The position numbers and the translations under genes are program-made. A stretch of DNA of 64,000 nt from Lysobacter solisilvae (GTDB lineage Bacteria > Pseudomonadota > Gammaproteobacteria > Xanthomonadales > Xanthomonadaceae): contig NZ_CP071518.1 of NCBI RefSeq assembly GCF_016613535.2, positions 3,534,001 to 3,598,000 on the forward strand, in the 5' to 3' direction. Below the pieces are notes generated by a model. That model was given only the letters and a program-made list of their open reading frames with translations. It ran no database searches and was not told where the DNA came from. This document shows, piece by piece, positions 17,619 through 25,485 of the stretch; positions within the stretch are counted from its first letter, which is position 1; each line of letters begins with the position of its first letter.

Positions 17619-17771
17619 ATGATCGACCTCACCCCCCTCATTTCGATGATCAGGGACGCGCTGCACGCTGACAGCGCCACCTTGGCCTACGTCGTGTGTC
17701 TCGGCGCCCTTGGTGTTGCGCTCTACGCGTTGCATGTCGCCTTGGTCGCGCTCCGCCGCGAGAGGAAGTAG
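17619..17771 (+). CDS. Small single-span membrane protein (50 aa)
   Basis: The short frame starts MIDLTPLISMIRDALHADS. It contains one hydrophobic segment (LAYVVCLGALGVALYALHVA) and ends in a basic tail RRERK. It ends three bases before the next ATG, so it is probably co-transcribed with the winged-helix gene. No family is recognised. Small membrane proteins of this type occur in inovirus-like and other mobile elements, but nothing else here supports a phage coat role. Confidence 0.55.
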   Translation: MIDLTPLISMIRDALHADSATLAYVVCLGALGVALYALHVALVALRRERK

Positions 17772-17774
17772 GCC

Positions 17775-18581
17775 ATGAGGAAGGCAGCTGCGTTCCCGAA
17801 CTGGTGGATTCGCGACATGCTCCTCAAGCGCTTAGGCGCTGGCGAATCCACGACGGGACGGAGCATCGCGGCATTGAAGGTGTACCTGGCGATCGCACTC
17901 TCGGCGGATGAGCTGTTCGCCAAGGTGCAGGTGTCGCTTACCCAGCTTGAGGTGCTGACAGGCTTGTCGCGCCCGATGGTGATCGCCGGTATCCGTGCGC
18001 TGGAGGAGCTCGGTGCGCTGGGGGTAGATCGCCACGGGTATCGAAGCACCTACCGGCTCATCGAGTCAGAAGATCGGAAGCAGTTCTCGAAGCTCCCGCG
18101 CGACATCGTCCGCGCACGCCTGAAGAACGTGCCCAATGGAAGTGCAGAAGCCTTGGCTGCCCTCAAGGTCTACCTGACTCTCCTCACGGTCAGGCAGCGC
18201 AACTCTCACTTGGCGCCTGTGTCACACCGTCGAATTCAGGCGTACACCGGCATCCGGCCGGCGACGATCGCCAAGGGCACCAGCATCTTGATTGAGCACG
18301 GCTTGGTCCGGCACTCCAATCGGCCGAGTTTCACGGGTCCTGACGGCCACCCTGTTAACAACTACTACGTAATCGGCGTGCTTGGCGAACACGATCAAGC
18401 TGATGACGTTGATCCACTCACCGGGGGCGCGGCTGTGACGGCCACCTCCGGGCTGGAACACGAGATGGTGTCGGAGTTCGAAGCTGAACGCGCGACTCCC
18501 GAGCCTCCCCAGGTCGCCACCCCCTTGGACCTCACCAGCGATGAGATGGAAGAGATCATTGCGATGTACAATTCCACCTAA
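17775..18581 (+). CDS. Tandem winged-helix DNA-binding protein, candidate replication initiator
   Basis: A 268-aa protein with two repeated winged-helix-like units. Each opens with A-AL-KVYL and contains a helix-turn-helix: first VSLTQLEVLTGLSRPMVIAG with wing ALGVDRHGYRSTYRL, then VSHRRIQAYTGIRPATIAKG with LVRHSNRPSF. Tandem winged helices are the layout of RepA/RepB-type initiators and of phage replication proteins. Three iteron-like direct repeats start about 50 bp after a related motif at the gene's own 3' end. The acidic tail (LTSDEMEEIIAMY) might recruit a partner. Initiator function is inferred, and a transcription regulator is the alternative. Confidence 0.65.
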   Translation: MRKAAAFPNWWIRDMLLKRLGAGESTTGRSIAALKVYLAIALSADELFAKVQVSLTQLEVLTGLSRPMVIAGIRALEELGALGVDRHGYRSTYRLIESEDRKQFSKLPRDIVRARLKNVPNGSAEALAALKVYLTLLTVRQRNSHLAPVSHRRIQAYTGIRPATIAKGTSILIEHGLVRHSNRPSFTGPDGHPVNNYYVIGVLGEHDQADDVDPLTGGAAVTATSGLEHEMVSEFEAERATPEPPQVATPLDLTSDEMEEIIAMYNST

Positions 18582-18704
18582 CGTCGGTTAGGAGGATTTG
18601 GTCTATGACCCTCCCCAATCTGTCGCTGCCACCTAACGCATAGAAGACCGCTTTGGTCAGTGCCACCTCTCGGTAGAAGCCCTTGAATTTGTCACGGCCA
18701 CCTA
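18575..18704 (+). repeat. Iteron-like direct repeats with core CCACCT(A)
   Basis: Copies of TGTCNCNGCCACCTA-like sequence have their CCACCT cores at 18629, 18663 and 18698. They are 34 and 35 bp apart, and a further core lies at 18575 in the end of the preceding gene. Spacing of about three helical turns, next to a tandem winged-helix protein gene, resembles an iteron origin of replication. The rest of the 209-bp gap up to the next start has no evident gene. Confidence 0.55.
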
Positions 18705-18790
18705 GAACCGCTCTGCGCCGGCATTCGGGCCAGGGGGGACCTAAGGCCCACTCCGACCTTCCTCACCCTCCAGCTCTTTGGAGCCCCCCC

Positions 18791-19471
18791 ATGGCGACCT
18801 CACCCAAACTCGTTGCGTACTACCGGGTGTCTACGGCCCGCCAAGGCCGATCAGGACTCGGGCTGGCCGCCCAGGAGGCCGCGGTCAAGGAGTACGCCAA
18901 CAACGCTTCTGGCGCTGTGCTGGCCTCGTTCACTGAAATCGAGAGTGGCAAGCGCGACGACCGCCCAGAGCTCACCAAGGCGCTGCAACTTGCGGACGTT
19001 ACGGGTGCAACGCTCGTAATCGCCAAGCTGGATCGACTCAGCAGGGACGCGGCCTTCCTCCTCCAACTGCAGAAGTCGGGAATCCGGTTTGCCGCGGCCG
19101 ACATACCCAATGCGGACAACACGACTATTGGCGTCCTGGCTGTCATCGCCCAAACGGAGCGAGAAGCCATCTCTAGGCGCACCAAGGAGGCCCTAGCGGC
19201 CGCCAAGGCCCGAGGCGTGAAGCTGGGTAACCCCAACGGCGCGGAGGCCCTCAGGCGCGCTGGCAGGGGCAACCAGGCAGGCACCGCAGCTGCCGCCCGA
19301 AAGGCCAAAGAACATGCCGCAAAGGTGAAGCCGATCGTCGATGCACTGGGGGAAAGCGGGTTCAAAACCTTTGGAGCCATTGCGGGGGCATTGAACGCGC
19401 GGGGCGTCCTCACCCTGCACGGAAAGAGCTGGCATTCCTCCAGCGTTCGCAATCTACTTGCGCGCAGCTAG
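18791..19471 (+). CDS. Serine recombinase (resolvase/invertase family)
   Basis: A 226-aa small serine recombinase. The catalytic domain shows YYRVSTARQ (nucleophile Ser14), KLDRLSRD (D81, R82, R85) and QTEREAISRRT (E124, R125). A C-terminal helix-turn-helix-like region follows (FGAIAGALNARGVLTLHGKSWHSSSVRNLLAR). It resembles the resolvase-like proteins often found on plasmids and islands that resolve dimers or invert DNA. ATG 18791 was chosen over a longer open frame beginning in the iteron region. No obvious res or inversion site was identified nearby. Confidence 0.88.
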   Translation: MATSPKLVAYYRVSTARQGRSGLGLAAQEAAVKEYANNASGAVLASFTEIESGKRDDRPELTKALQLADVTGATLVIAKLDRLSRDAAFLLQLQKSGIRFAAADIPNADNTTIGVLAVIAQTEREAISRRTKEALAAAKARGVKLGNPNGAEALRRAGRGNQAGTAAAARKAKEHAAKVKPIVDALGESGFKTFGAIAGALNARGVLTLHGKSWHSSSVRNLLARS

Positions 19472-19697
19472 TAGCACCCAGGACCAGGCCAGGAACACGG
19501 CGGCGATCTGCCGCATACCGTTCTACCTTGTTTCGCGCCCTGCCTGCTCTGGCGGATCATCCCCGGCGCCCAACCCACCCCCACCCTCTCTAGTGACGCC
19601 TGCGGATGCACGCGTGCTCCCACCCATTGCCTTTTTGGCTCCCGCGCTTTCCGCGCCCGTGTGCCCCGGTGTACCTCCCCGAAACTGACTAGGAGAA

Positions 19698-20363
19698 ATG
19701 AGAGAAAGTCGATATCAGCAATGCGCAGCCCCTGGCTGCTTCCAGCATCCCCGGCCGTGTAGCAGGTACTGCGCGGCCCACTACAGGCGCCTTGAGCGCA
19801 CCCGGGACCTCCGCGGACGCGTCCTCAGGAAGGGCGAATTGAAATACCCGCGTGCCGAGTGCCTAGCCTTCATCGAAGCGCACGAAAGCCACCCCGCCGT
19901 AGCCGCGGCCCTCGAGTACATGGACGACTTGATCAGGCCTTCTGAGAAGGCAGGCTTCCTGCGACGCGAGTTCGCAAGGCTTCGAGCGGCAGGCGCCACA
20001 CCAAAAACGATGCTCGCGTCGGCCATGGGGCTGTTCTTCTGGGCCGAATGCAACGGCCACTGGGAGCCGGGTCTACGTCCCTTCAACGACAGATGCTTCG
20101 ACCTCAACCTAGGCCGAGCACTCCTCGGAACCGTCCCGGCCCAGACCCGCATTACGTCCAGCGGGAAAACCAGCTACGTGCGGGTGCGCCCAAGTCACGC
20201 GGAAGCCCTAGGGCAGAACCTAAGGGTCTCTGTGGGGCTCCTCTGCCTTACGTCCGCACGGAAGATTCTCAAGGATTCTGGCTGGTACGCACCCGACGAA
20301 CGAGGGCGCTTGATCCTCGAAGCAATGAAAAGCGCCCCCTTTGACCGTAACGATGAGGAGTAG
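19698..20363 (+). CDS. Hypothetical protein with Cys/His-rich N-terminus
   Basis: Not recognised. The 221-aa product begins with a cluster of cysteines and histidines (QQCAAPGCFQHPRPCSRYC then AAHYRR), likely a small zinc site. A mostly helical region follows (EKAGFLRREFARLRAAGATPK) and then a basic middle. A strong AGGAG ribosome binding site lies just upstream. It starts a run of five closely spaced hypothetical genes that ends with the ParB-like gene and its follower. The 226-bp gap before it contains no evident gene. Confidence 0.65.
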   Translation: MRESRYQQCAAPGCFQHPRPCSRYCAAHYRRLERTRDLRGRVLRKGELKYPRAECLAFIEAHESHPAVAAALEYMDDLIRPSEKAGFLRREFARLRAAGATPKTMLASAMGLFFWAECNGHWEPGLRPFNDRCFDLNLGRALLGTVPAQTRITSSGKTSYVRVRPSHAEALGQNLRVSVGLLCLTSARKILKDSGWYAPDERGRLILEAMKSAPFDRNDEE

Positions 20364-20565
20364 AACGACAACGACACAAGAGCAACGAATGCAAACCAGT
20401 GCTTTTCGGGCCGATCGAGCCCATGCGGCCCTCATCCAACGCCGGGGCGAACTGCACCGCCTATTGGAACTCAGGGGTGAAATTCGGCCTAGCGAACCAG
20501 AGCGTTCGCGAATCGAAGACGAACTCAGGTTCGTTGAAGCAACGCTCGCCCTCTTCTCGGAATAG
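20353..20565 (+). CDS. Small hypothetical helical protein
   Basis: Not recognised. The ATG at 20353 overlaps the end of the previous gene and gives 70 aa. A later ATG at 20389 gives 58 aa (MQTSAFRADRAHAALIQRR). The sequence is charged and helical (ELHRLLELRGEIRPSEPERS), with no membrane segment. Overlap with the upstream gene suggests translational coupling. Confidence 0.5.
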   Translation: MRSRTTTTQEQRMQTSAFRADRAHAALIQRRGELHRLLELRGEIRPSEPERSRIEDELRFVEATLALFSE

Positions 20566-20651
20566 GCGAGCCAACCCCGCACGGGTCAGGCGCAGATGCC
20601 TTGTGCGGATTCTAGAGCTGCGCAAACTCCGAACAGGAGAAGGAATCAACT

Positions 20652-21242
20652 TTGAGTGACAAAACAAACCGCCCCGAACCCGGGACCGACGAGTACGACT
20701 TGGCGATGGTTCGGAAATTCAGGGCTCAACAGGGTAGCGAAGAGGCGCCATTAGCCGACCTCGGCATTGGAATCCGTCAGACGCCCAACGGGCCCATTAG
20801 CGTCCAAATGCGGCCGAACGAGTCGGTCACCCATGGTGACCCCACAGGAGGTGCGGCGGGAATTTCGCCGGCAGCGGCCGCCCATCAGGTGGAGCTGATC
20901 AGGTCTGAGATCGCGAGGCTTCGCGAGGAACTGGAAGAGCGCAGCACGATTCTGGACCCCGATACCGGCCAGGCCCGCTTCTACCATCAAGGCGGCAATC
21001 GGACATTCCGCGAGGTGCGGCTGCGCCAGCTGGAAGAGGCAACGTTGCCCCACGCGTTGATGGTGCATCAGGCAGCGATTGAGGCCCAGGCTGCGCAGCC
21101 GACGCTCGAAGAATCGCTCCTGGCCGAGAAGGATCGACAGGCTGCGAAGAGGGTTCGTGCCGAGGAGATCGTGGCGGACCAGGAAGCTGTGGATTCAGCA
21201 ACGCGCATTTACGAGCAACGAAGGAACAGCAGGCGCGGCTAA
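20652..21242 (+). CDS. Hypothetical protein with coiled-coil segments
   Basis: Not recognised. The product is 196 aa with a TTG start at 20652, supported by the purine-rich AGGAGAAGGA ribosome binding site seven bases upstream. The N-terminal part is disordered. Two helical, glutamate/arginine-rich segments follow (HQVELIRSEIARLREELEER and EESLLAEKDRQAAKRVRAEE), suggesting coiled coil and possible oligomerisation. It is probably co-transcribed with neighbours on both sides. Confidence 0.6.
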   Translation: MSDKTNRPEPGTDEYDLAMVRKFRAQQGSEEAPLADLGIGIRQTPNGPISVQMRPNESVTHGDPTGGAAGISPAAAAHQVELIRSEIARLREELEERSTILDPDTGQARFYHQGGNRTFREVRLRQLEEATLPHALMVHQAAIEAQAAQPTLEESLLAEKDRQAAKRVRAEEIVADQEAVDSATRIYEQRRNSRRG

Positions 21243-21248
21243 GGCCGC

Positions 21249-21322
21249 ACCGCGTCAGGAGGACAGCCCGCGTCGCAATGAGCTGACGCGGTAAACCGAG
21301 GGAGACCCGGTCCAACCTCGGT
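21249..21322. other. Two adjacent stem-loops downstream of the 20.65-kb gene
   Basis: ACCGCGTCAG (21249-21258) pairs with CTGACGCGGT (21283-21292), a perfect 10-bp stem. Next to it, ACCGAGG (21295-21301) pairs with CCTCGGT (21316-21322). No T run follows, so these are not classical terminators. They could form a structured leader for the next gene, a small RNA or a cis site such as oriT. The remaining ~100 bases up to the next gene show nothing else. Confidence 0.45.
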
Positions 21323-21429
21323 TCCACTTCGGGCCCGAAACGTAATGTCGCCACGGCGCGTTGCGCAGTATGGAGAACCCGGAGGGGGACTGAGGGAGGG
21401 CCGTCAACCATCAGGAAAATTTGCATGCA

Positions 21430-21612
21430 ATGAACACCCCAAATGGCCGGGTGCGGGAAGCGCCCTACGTCTATCGCATGATCAGCTTTGAGCTTGCGTG
21501 CTTCGATCGACTCAAGGAGGAGCAGCGCCGACTGCAACAGCAGTTTGGGCGCACCGTCACGAACTCCGAGGCGTTGTGCAGTTTGATCAAGCGTGCCCCT
21601 CGGTGGGATTGA
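21430..21612 (+). CDS. Small hypothetical protein (60 aa)
   Basis: Not recognised. It starts MNTPNGRVREAPYVYRMISF. The middle (FDRLKEEQRRLQQQFGRTVT) and the end (NSEALCSLIKRAPRWD) resemble the helices of a ribbon-helix-helix-type small regulator, but this is weak. Its stop is directly followed by the ribosome binding site and start of the ParB-like gene, so the two are probably co-expressed and the small protein might act with it. An AGGAAA lies upstream. Confidence 0.5.
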   Translation: MNTPNGRVREAPYVYRMISFELACFDRLKEEQRRLQQQFGRTVTNSEALCSLIKRAPRWD

Positions 21613-21622
21613 GGGGATGCGA

Positions 21623-22570
21623 ATGGAGAAGATGCAATCCAAGCCCCACCAGGACCAGCAAACGGCGCCCGAGTGCACACCGCAAGCACCGCCCAGCGCC
21701 CCACCTCCCAGGCCACCTCAGGGGCCACCTCAGGGGCCAGCGAAAGAGCACCCGAAGGAGGTCGTTAGGGTGAAGCTGGACCAGATCAAGACGCACAAGG
21801 CACTGCAGCCACGAAACCTGCTATTGCTCAAGGCGCGCGACCAAGTCAGACAGGAACAGTCCTCCCAGTCCCACATACACGACATGTGTCTGTACTTGAA
21901 GGCGTCCTCAAATGTGGATTTGATCCCTTTGCATTTGGCGAGCGTGGACGGCGCGCTGTATGTGGTTGACGGACACCACCGGCTAGCCGCGTACAAGCGC
22001 GCGAAGAGGGCCGACCTCCCCGCACAGGTGGAGACGATGACGCTTCGACAAGCCAGCCACGCTTCCAAGTTGGCGAACGTCAAGTACACGAAGCTTGAGA
22101 TGAGGCCGGAACAGAAGCGCGACGCTCTCTGGCAGCACATGGCCTTCATTACCAACAACGGTTCTTTGGGTCTACCCAAAGGAGTCAGCCAAAGGTCACT
22201 TCAGGGGCAGTTTGGGGTGGCCTTAGATACGGTGCAGAGGATGTTGGCGAGGCTCCCCAAGGTGGAACCGGGTGAGTTCCCAAAGGAGCACTGCGACGCC
22301 ATTACGGGGTTCCCTCATTGGAAGTTCGTGCGTCAGACAGTGGTGAACGACATGTACCAGCAAATGACTCCAGACGTTCGGCTGGATTGGCAAGCCCGCA
22401 AGTACACCCAGCGCCTAGTGAGGCTCTGGGACAAGACGACGCCGGAGGCCGTTGAACTGGCCCATAGGAGACTGAGGGAGGAGGCTGAGCGCGAGGAAGC
22501 GGCGGAGCGGATTGAGGAGCTAGACCAGGCCTACCTAAAGACCATGGAAATCAAGAGCGATGAGTTCTGA
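21623..22570 (+). CDS. ParB/sulfiredoxin-fold domain protein
   Basis: The 315-aa protein has a proline-rich N-terminus followed by a ParB-like nuclease-fold domain (VVRVKLDQIKTH ... LYVVDGHHRLAAYKRA). GHHR replaces the GERR of classical ParB. A C-terminal region rich in charged helices ends it (ELAHRRLREEAEREEAAERI). No ParA is nearby, so plasmid-type partition is uncertain. The GHHR form also occurs in ParB-like nucleases and regulators of mobile elements. ATG 21623 was chosen for its spacing from GAGGGG; 21617 and an upstream start in the same frame are possible. Confidence 0.75.
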   Translation: MEKMQSKPHQDQQTAPECTPQAPPSAPPPRPPQGPPQGPAKEHPKEVVRVKLDQIKTHKALQPRNLLLLKARDQVRQEQSSQSHIHDMCLYLKASSNVDLIPLHLASVDGALYVVDGHHRLAAYKRAKRADLPAQVETMTLRQASHASKLANVKYTKLEMRPEQKRDALWQHMAFITNNGSLGLPKGVSQRSLQGQFGVALDTVQRMLARLPKVEPGEFPKEHCDAITGFPHWKFVRQTVVNDMYQQMTPDVRLDWQARKYTQRLVRLWDKTTPEAVELAHRRLREEAEREEAAERIEELDQAYLKTMEIKSDEF

Positions 22571-22588
22571 CCGACATAGAGACCGTGC

Positions 22589-23134
22589 ATGTCGGTCGAT
22601 TGGGCGACCGATTCGGTCACAGGGATCGCCGAAGTGTCCGAACTAAGGGGCCGCGGGCCGTTGGTTCCACGGCTCAAGAAAGGGACTCCAGAAGCGCGGC
22701 GACGGGTAGAGGCCGAGGAGCCGGACCGGCATACCAAGCCAAAGACCCCCGAGCAACGCCGCCGCTCTGCTACTAGGCGCCGGCTCGCGAGAGTCCAGGA
22801 AAAGTTGGACTGGTACATCCACAGTCTGCTAGTCACGCACATGGACCGAAGCGGCCTCTGGCACTGGAACTGCCCGCCATTAATTTCGGACGCTGCTTGG
22901 CGAGGCACCCCTGCGAAGCCAGGCATCGCCTTGCTCATGGAGAGAATCGAGACGGACGCTCAAGCAGGATGCGACCTATCCGCCGAATTTCTTGCGCAGT
23001 GGCAAGAGGCCTTCGAGCTCTGTGACTACTGGAGAAACCAGCGCCCGCCGCCTCGGCACCAGGACTATAGACACCCGCAATGGCGGCTTCCCGCCGATGA
23101 CGATTTTGACGACCTTGCCGAGCACATCGACTGA
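22589..23134 (+). CDS. Hypothetical basic protein
   Basis: Not recognised. This 181-aa protein follows the ParB-like gene by 18 bases. The N-terminal third is basic and probably disordered (RLKKGTPEARRRVEAEEPDR). The C-terminal two-thirds contains a tryptophan-rich segment (SGLWHWNCPPLISDAAWRGT) and an acidic end (LPADDDFDDLAEHID). It has no motif I can tie to a function and is probably the last gene of the plus-strand hypothetical run. Confidence 0.55.
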   Translation: MSVDWATDSVTGIAEVSELRGRGPLVPRLKKGTPEARRRVEAEEPDRHTKPKTPEQRRRSATRRRLARVQEKLDWYIHSLLVTHMDRSGLWHWNCPPLISDAAWRGTPAKPGIALLMERIETDAQAGCDLSAEFLAQWQEAFELCDYWRNQRPPPRHQDYRHPQWRLPADDDFDDLAEHID

Positions 23135-23405
23135 CATGGACCAGTCAAGTGCAACGCCCTGCGCACAACTACGCATTCATTAGTTGCCTGCCGGAAACTA
23201 CGCCTACCGCTCGTCGTCTCGTCCCGGCACAAGAATGATCGCAAGCCAATGAATTCCAATCACCTTCCACGCTGCTCACGGGATATTGAGCGAATGGGAA
23301 AGTATGCGAATCGGTAGGCGCCCATTAGGATGATCGCGCAAGGGAGACCAATCCGTCGCAGGCCCAGAGTGATCACTTCCAGGCTCTTCAGAGAGGCAAA
23401 TTGAA

Positions 23406-23546
23406 ATGAAAGTCGATGCCGCGTTTGAGAAACTCCTGCCGCGCGAAGTCTCAAGGACATGGACCATCACCAAGGGCGAGAAGTCAATCGAAGTTGAGAT
23501 TGTTCTGCTCCGCCGCAGGTTGCTGATCGGGATTTGCACCCGCTAA
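23406..23546 (+). CDS. Possible small protein (46 aa) upstream of the terminator
   Basis: The short frame starts MKVDAAFEKLLPREVSRTWT and ends LLIGICTR. A GAGAGG motif lies about 10 bases before the ATG and a strong terminator follows the stop by 18 bases. Both make a real gene plausible. The function is unknown. The rest of the 271-bp gap 23135-23405 shows no gene. Confidence 0.4.
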   Translation: MKVDAAFEKLLPREVSRTWTITKGEKSIEVEIVLLRRRLLIGICTR

Positions 23547-23564
23547 AGCAACGAAACGTACCGG

Positions 23565-23594
23565 GGGCGCCCCACTGAGGCGCCCTCTTTTTTG
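23565..23594. terminator. Rho-independent terminator between convergent genes
   Basis: GGGCGCC / GGCGCCC with a seven-base loop is followed by a TCTTTTTT run on the plus strand. It ends plus-strand transcription just before the convergent integrase stop at 23597. Confidence 0.85.
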
Positions 23595-23596
23595 TT

Positions 23597-25066
23597 CTAG
23601 GTCTGGCCGGATTCTATTTGCTCCAAGCCCCCTTTGCGTCCGCGAGGCCTTGCCGAAGCTTTGACACGAACGGTGGCGCCATGCGCCGCCACGAACGAAT
23701 CAAGCGATTTTCCATAGGACACGTGCGCGATTGCATCCCGCTTGGCCTTGTCCGGCACACCTGCGGAGTACACACCCAAGGTCATCCCCTGCCGCTTGTG
23801 CCCCACGATTAGCTGAATTGTCGATTCGGGGACGCCTGCGCCTTCGAGCTGCGTGATGACGGTTCCGCGCAAGGCATGGAAGTCGAGCGCGGGATCATCA
23901 ATACCCAGCGCACGAATGGCGCGTCCGAAGCGCTTGCCCACGTACCAAGCTCGCTTCTGGTCGGGCCCACCACGAAGAAGTCCCGGAATCAGGAAGCCAT
24001 CAGGGCTCGCCTTAGCTAAGTGCTTCACCAAGGGTTGGATCGTCGGGTGGATCGGCACCCGACGCACGGCCGCGGCCGTCTTCCCCTCTTTGACTTGGAA
24101 GACTGTGCCATCCACGTCGGACACCGCGAGTTCTGCGACCTCCTCGCGCCGCATTCCGGTGTGCGCGGCAATGACCGTCAGGACCCAAACGGGGTCGGCC
24201 GTATCTATGCCCCTTAGGACCGTAGCCAACTCCGCAGGCTTCCAAGGCCGGCGGCCCCTGGCCTTTCCGCGCGTGGATTCTTTGATGCTGGCGGACATGC
24301 GATCGAACGGGTTCGCATCGATCACGCCGCGCGTTGTGAGCCACTCGAAGAACGCCCGGAGATCACTGACCTCCTTCTTGCGCGTTGTCGGGGACAGGGC
24401 CACCGAGGCGCCCTCTGCCGTCTTCCGTGTGCGTCGCTGGATCACGTCGGACACGTAACTCCCGGCCACCTTCCGCGACACCTCGCTGGCCTCTCGGTCG
24501 CCCCCAAACCAATCCCGGTATGCCCCGAGGTGCCGCCGCTTGTCTCCGAGGGTCTGGGCCGTGACGCTAGGCGCGCTCTCCTCCAAGTGCCGCTCAATCA
24601 GGCGCTCCAAGGTGTACTCCAGGCGACCTCGCATGGCCTTGTATGCCCTGCGGACAGTCTCGGTGGCCTCGGGGGAAAGATTGGGGTCACCCTCGGGGTC
24701 AAGGCCCAATGCCTTGGCCTGCCCCTCAAGGAAGTTGTCGGCCGCGGCTTCAAAGGCCGCCTCTGCTTCCCCTTCTGCGCGCGTCCCGCTTTCGACCGCG
24801 GCGCGCTCCTCTTTTGCATAGTCCAGCAACGCACGCGCCGCCTCCTCAGGGTTGGCAGCCTGGGCCCGTTTACCAGCCGCCTCCGCTATCTGCGCATGCA
24901 AGTCGGCAATGACAGCGTGCTTGCGCTTGCCGGCCTCGACCTTGTCCCGGGTGCCAAGGGATCGAACCAGGACCTTGGCGCCAACAGCGACTTGATGCTC
25001 CCGGGGTACGGCCAGTTGCACGTACCACCCCTGCTTTCTTTGCTTCAGGTAGGATGGCGCGGCCAC
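23597..25066 (-). CDS. int: Tyrosine-type site-specific integrase
   Basis: A 489-aa phage-type integrase that catalyses recombination between the tRNA attB and the element attP. The N-terminal segment (YLKQRKQGWYVQLAVPREHQ) resembles a DUF6538-like arm-binding region. The core-binding domain lies around 165-265. The catalytic residues are R306 (TGMRREEV), K329, H397 and R400 (HALRG), H423 (VGHKRQ) and the nucleophile Y433 (GVYSAG). It lies 90 bp from attR, pointing into the element, which is the usual arrangement. All catalytic residues are present, so it should be active. Confidence 0.95.
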   Translation of the reverse strand: MAAPSYLKQRKQGWYVQLAVPREHQVAVGAKVLVRSLGTRDKVEAGKRKHAVIADLHAQIAEAAGKRAQAANPEEAARALLDYAKEERAAVESGTRAEGEAEAAFEAAADNFLEGQAKALGLDPEGDPNLSPEATETVRRAYKAMRGRLEYTLERLIERHLEESAPSVTAQTLGDKRRHLGAYRDWFGGDREASEVSRKVAGSYVSDVIQRRTRKTAEGASVALSPTTRKKEVSDLRAFFEWLTTRGVIDANPFDRMSASIKESTRGKARGRRPWKPAELATVLRGIDTADPVWVLTVIAAHTGMRREEVAELAVSDVDGTVFQVKEGKTAAAVRRVPIHPTIQPLVKHLAKASPDGFLIPGLLRGGPDQKRAWYVGKRFGRAIRALGIDDPALDFHALRGTVITQLEGAGVPESTIQLIVGHKRQGMTLGVYSAGVPDKAKRDAIAHVSYGKSLDSFVAAHGATVRVKASARPRGRKGGLEQIESGQT

Positions 25067-25083
25067 GCTCTAGCACCGGAAGT

Positions 25084-25105
25084 TAGTACACTTCTCTAGT
25101 ACACC
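25084..25105 (+). repeat. Right copy of the 22-bp subterminal repeat
   Basis: Matches 10682-10703 with one mismatch (TAGTACACT-N4-TAGTACACC). It lies between the integrase start and attR and may overlap the integrase promoter, so integrase binding could also autoregulate its expression. Confidence 0.7.
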
Positions 25106-25156
25106 ATGTGGCACCGAAGGCGCAAATGCCTCGGGGAAAAGCCATTTATTGTATTT

Positions 25157-25183
25157 TGGGTTCGAGTCCCACTTCCGGCACCA
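25157..25183 (+). other. attR: duplicated 27-bp tRNA-Leu 3' end
   Basis: Exact copy of 10601-10627, the T-arm half and acceptor 3' strand with CCA. It has no upstream tRNA sequence, so it is not a functional tRNA. Confidence 0.93.
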
Positions 25184-25188
25184 GCAAG

Positions 25189-25217
25189 AAGGCCACGCCC
25201 ACGGCGCGGCCTTTTTT
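25189..25217 (+). terminator. Displaced tRNA-Leu terminator
   Basis: GGCCACGCC / GGCGCGGCC (one mismatch) is followed by six T. It directly follows attR and was presumably the terminator of the tRNA gene before the element inserted. The remaining bases up to 25485 hold the promoter region of the next operon, with no clear element identified. Confidence 0.75.
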
Positions 25218-25485
25218 GTTGGGGGTTCCGGCGGCGCACGTTCCCGCGTTCCCAAGCCGATCCGGGCTCCACCGTTGCCGATTCAGCCGTGCGGCCGGGC
25301 GGCGGTCGCCACGAGGCCACCGGCTTGTCTAAGATGCTACCGGCCCCTCGCCGCCAGGCAGGGATTGATCAGGCGCAAGGGCCCGCCGGATGTCACCGAC
25401 CCGCAGCGTGCGACCACTCGCCGCGGTCCGCTCGCGCAGCGGTGCGCCCCTTCCCCTTGCCCCACCATGCGGACCCGGAGGTCCA

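Larger units (their letters stand above)
10628..25183. mobile_element. 14.6-kb integrative element in tRNA-Leu(CAA)
   Basis: The element is bounded by the 27-bp direct repeats 10601-10627 and 25157-25183. A tyrosine integrase (23597-25066) sits 90 bp from the right repeat. GC content is visibly lower than in the flanks, and genes are mostly hypothetical. It holds a replication/partition-like module, a serine recombinase, and a minus-strand HTH-nuclease-STAND / SIR2 / membrane-protein set. No phage structural, packaging or conjugation genes are visible. It therefore looks like a satellite-like or mobilisable genomic island rather than a prophage or self-transmissible ICE. Confidence 0.93.

Noticed and set aside
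10628..25183. Prophage
   Set aside because: No capsid, tail, terminase, lysis or typical repressor set is visible. The integrase and serine recombinase alone do not make a phage.
25157..25183. A second tRNA-Leu gene
   Set aside because: Only the 3' 27 bases are present. The 5' acceptor strand, D-arm and anticodon arm are missing.
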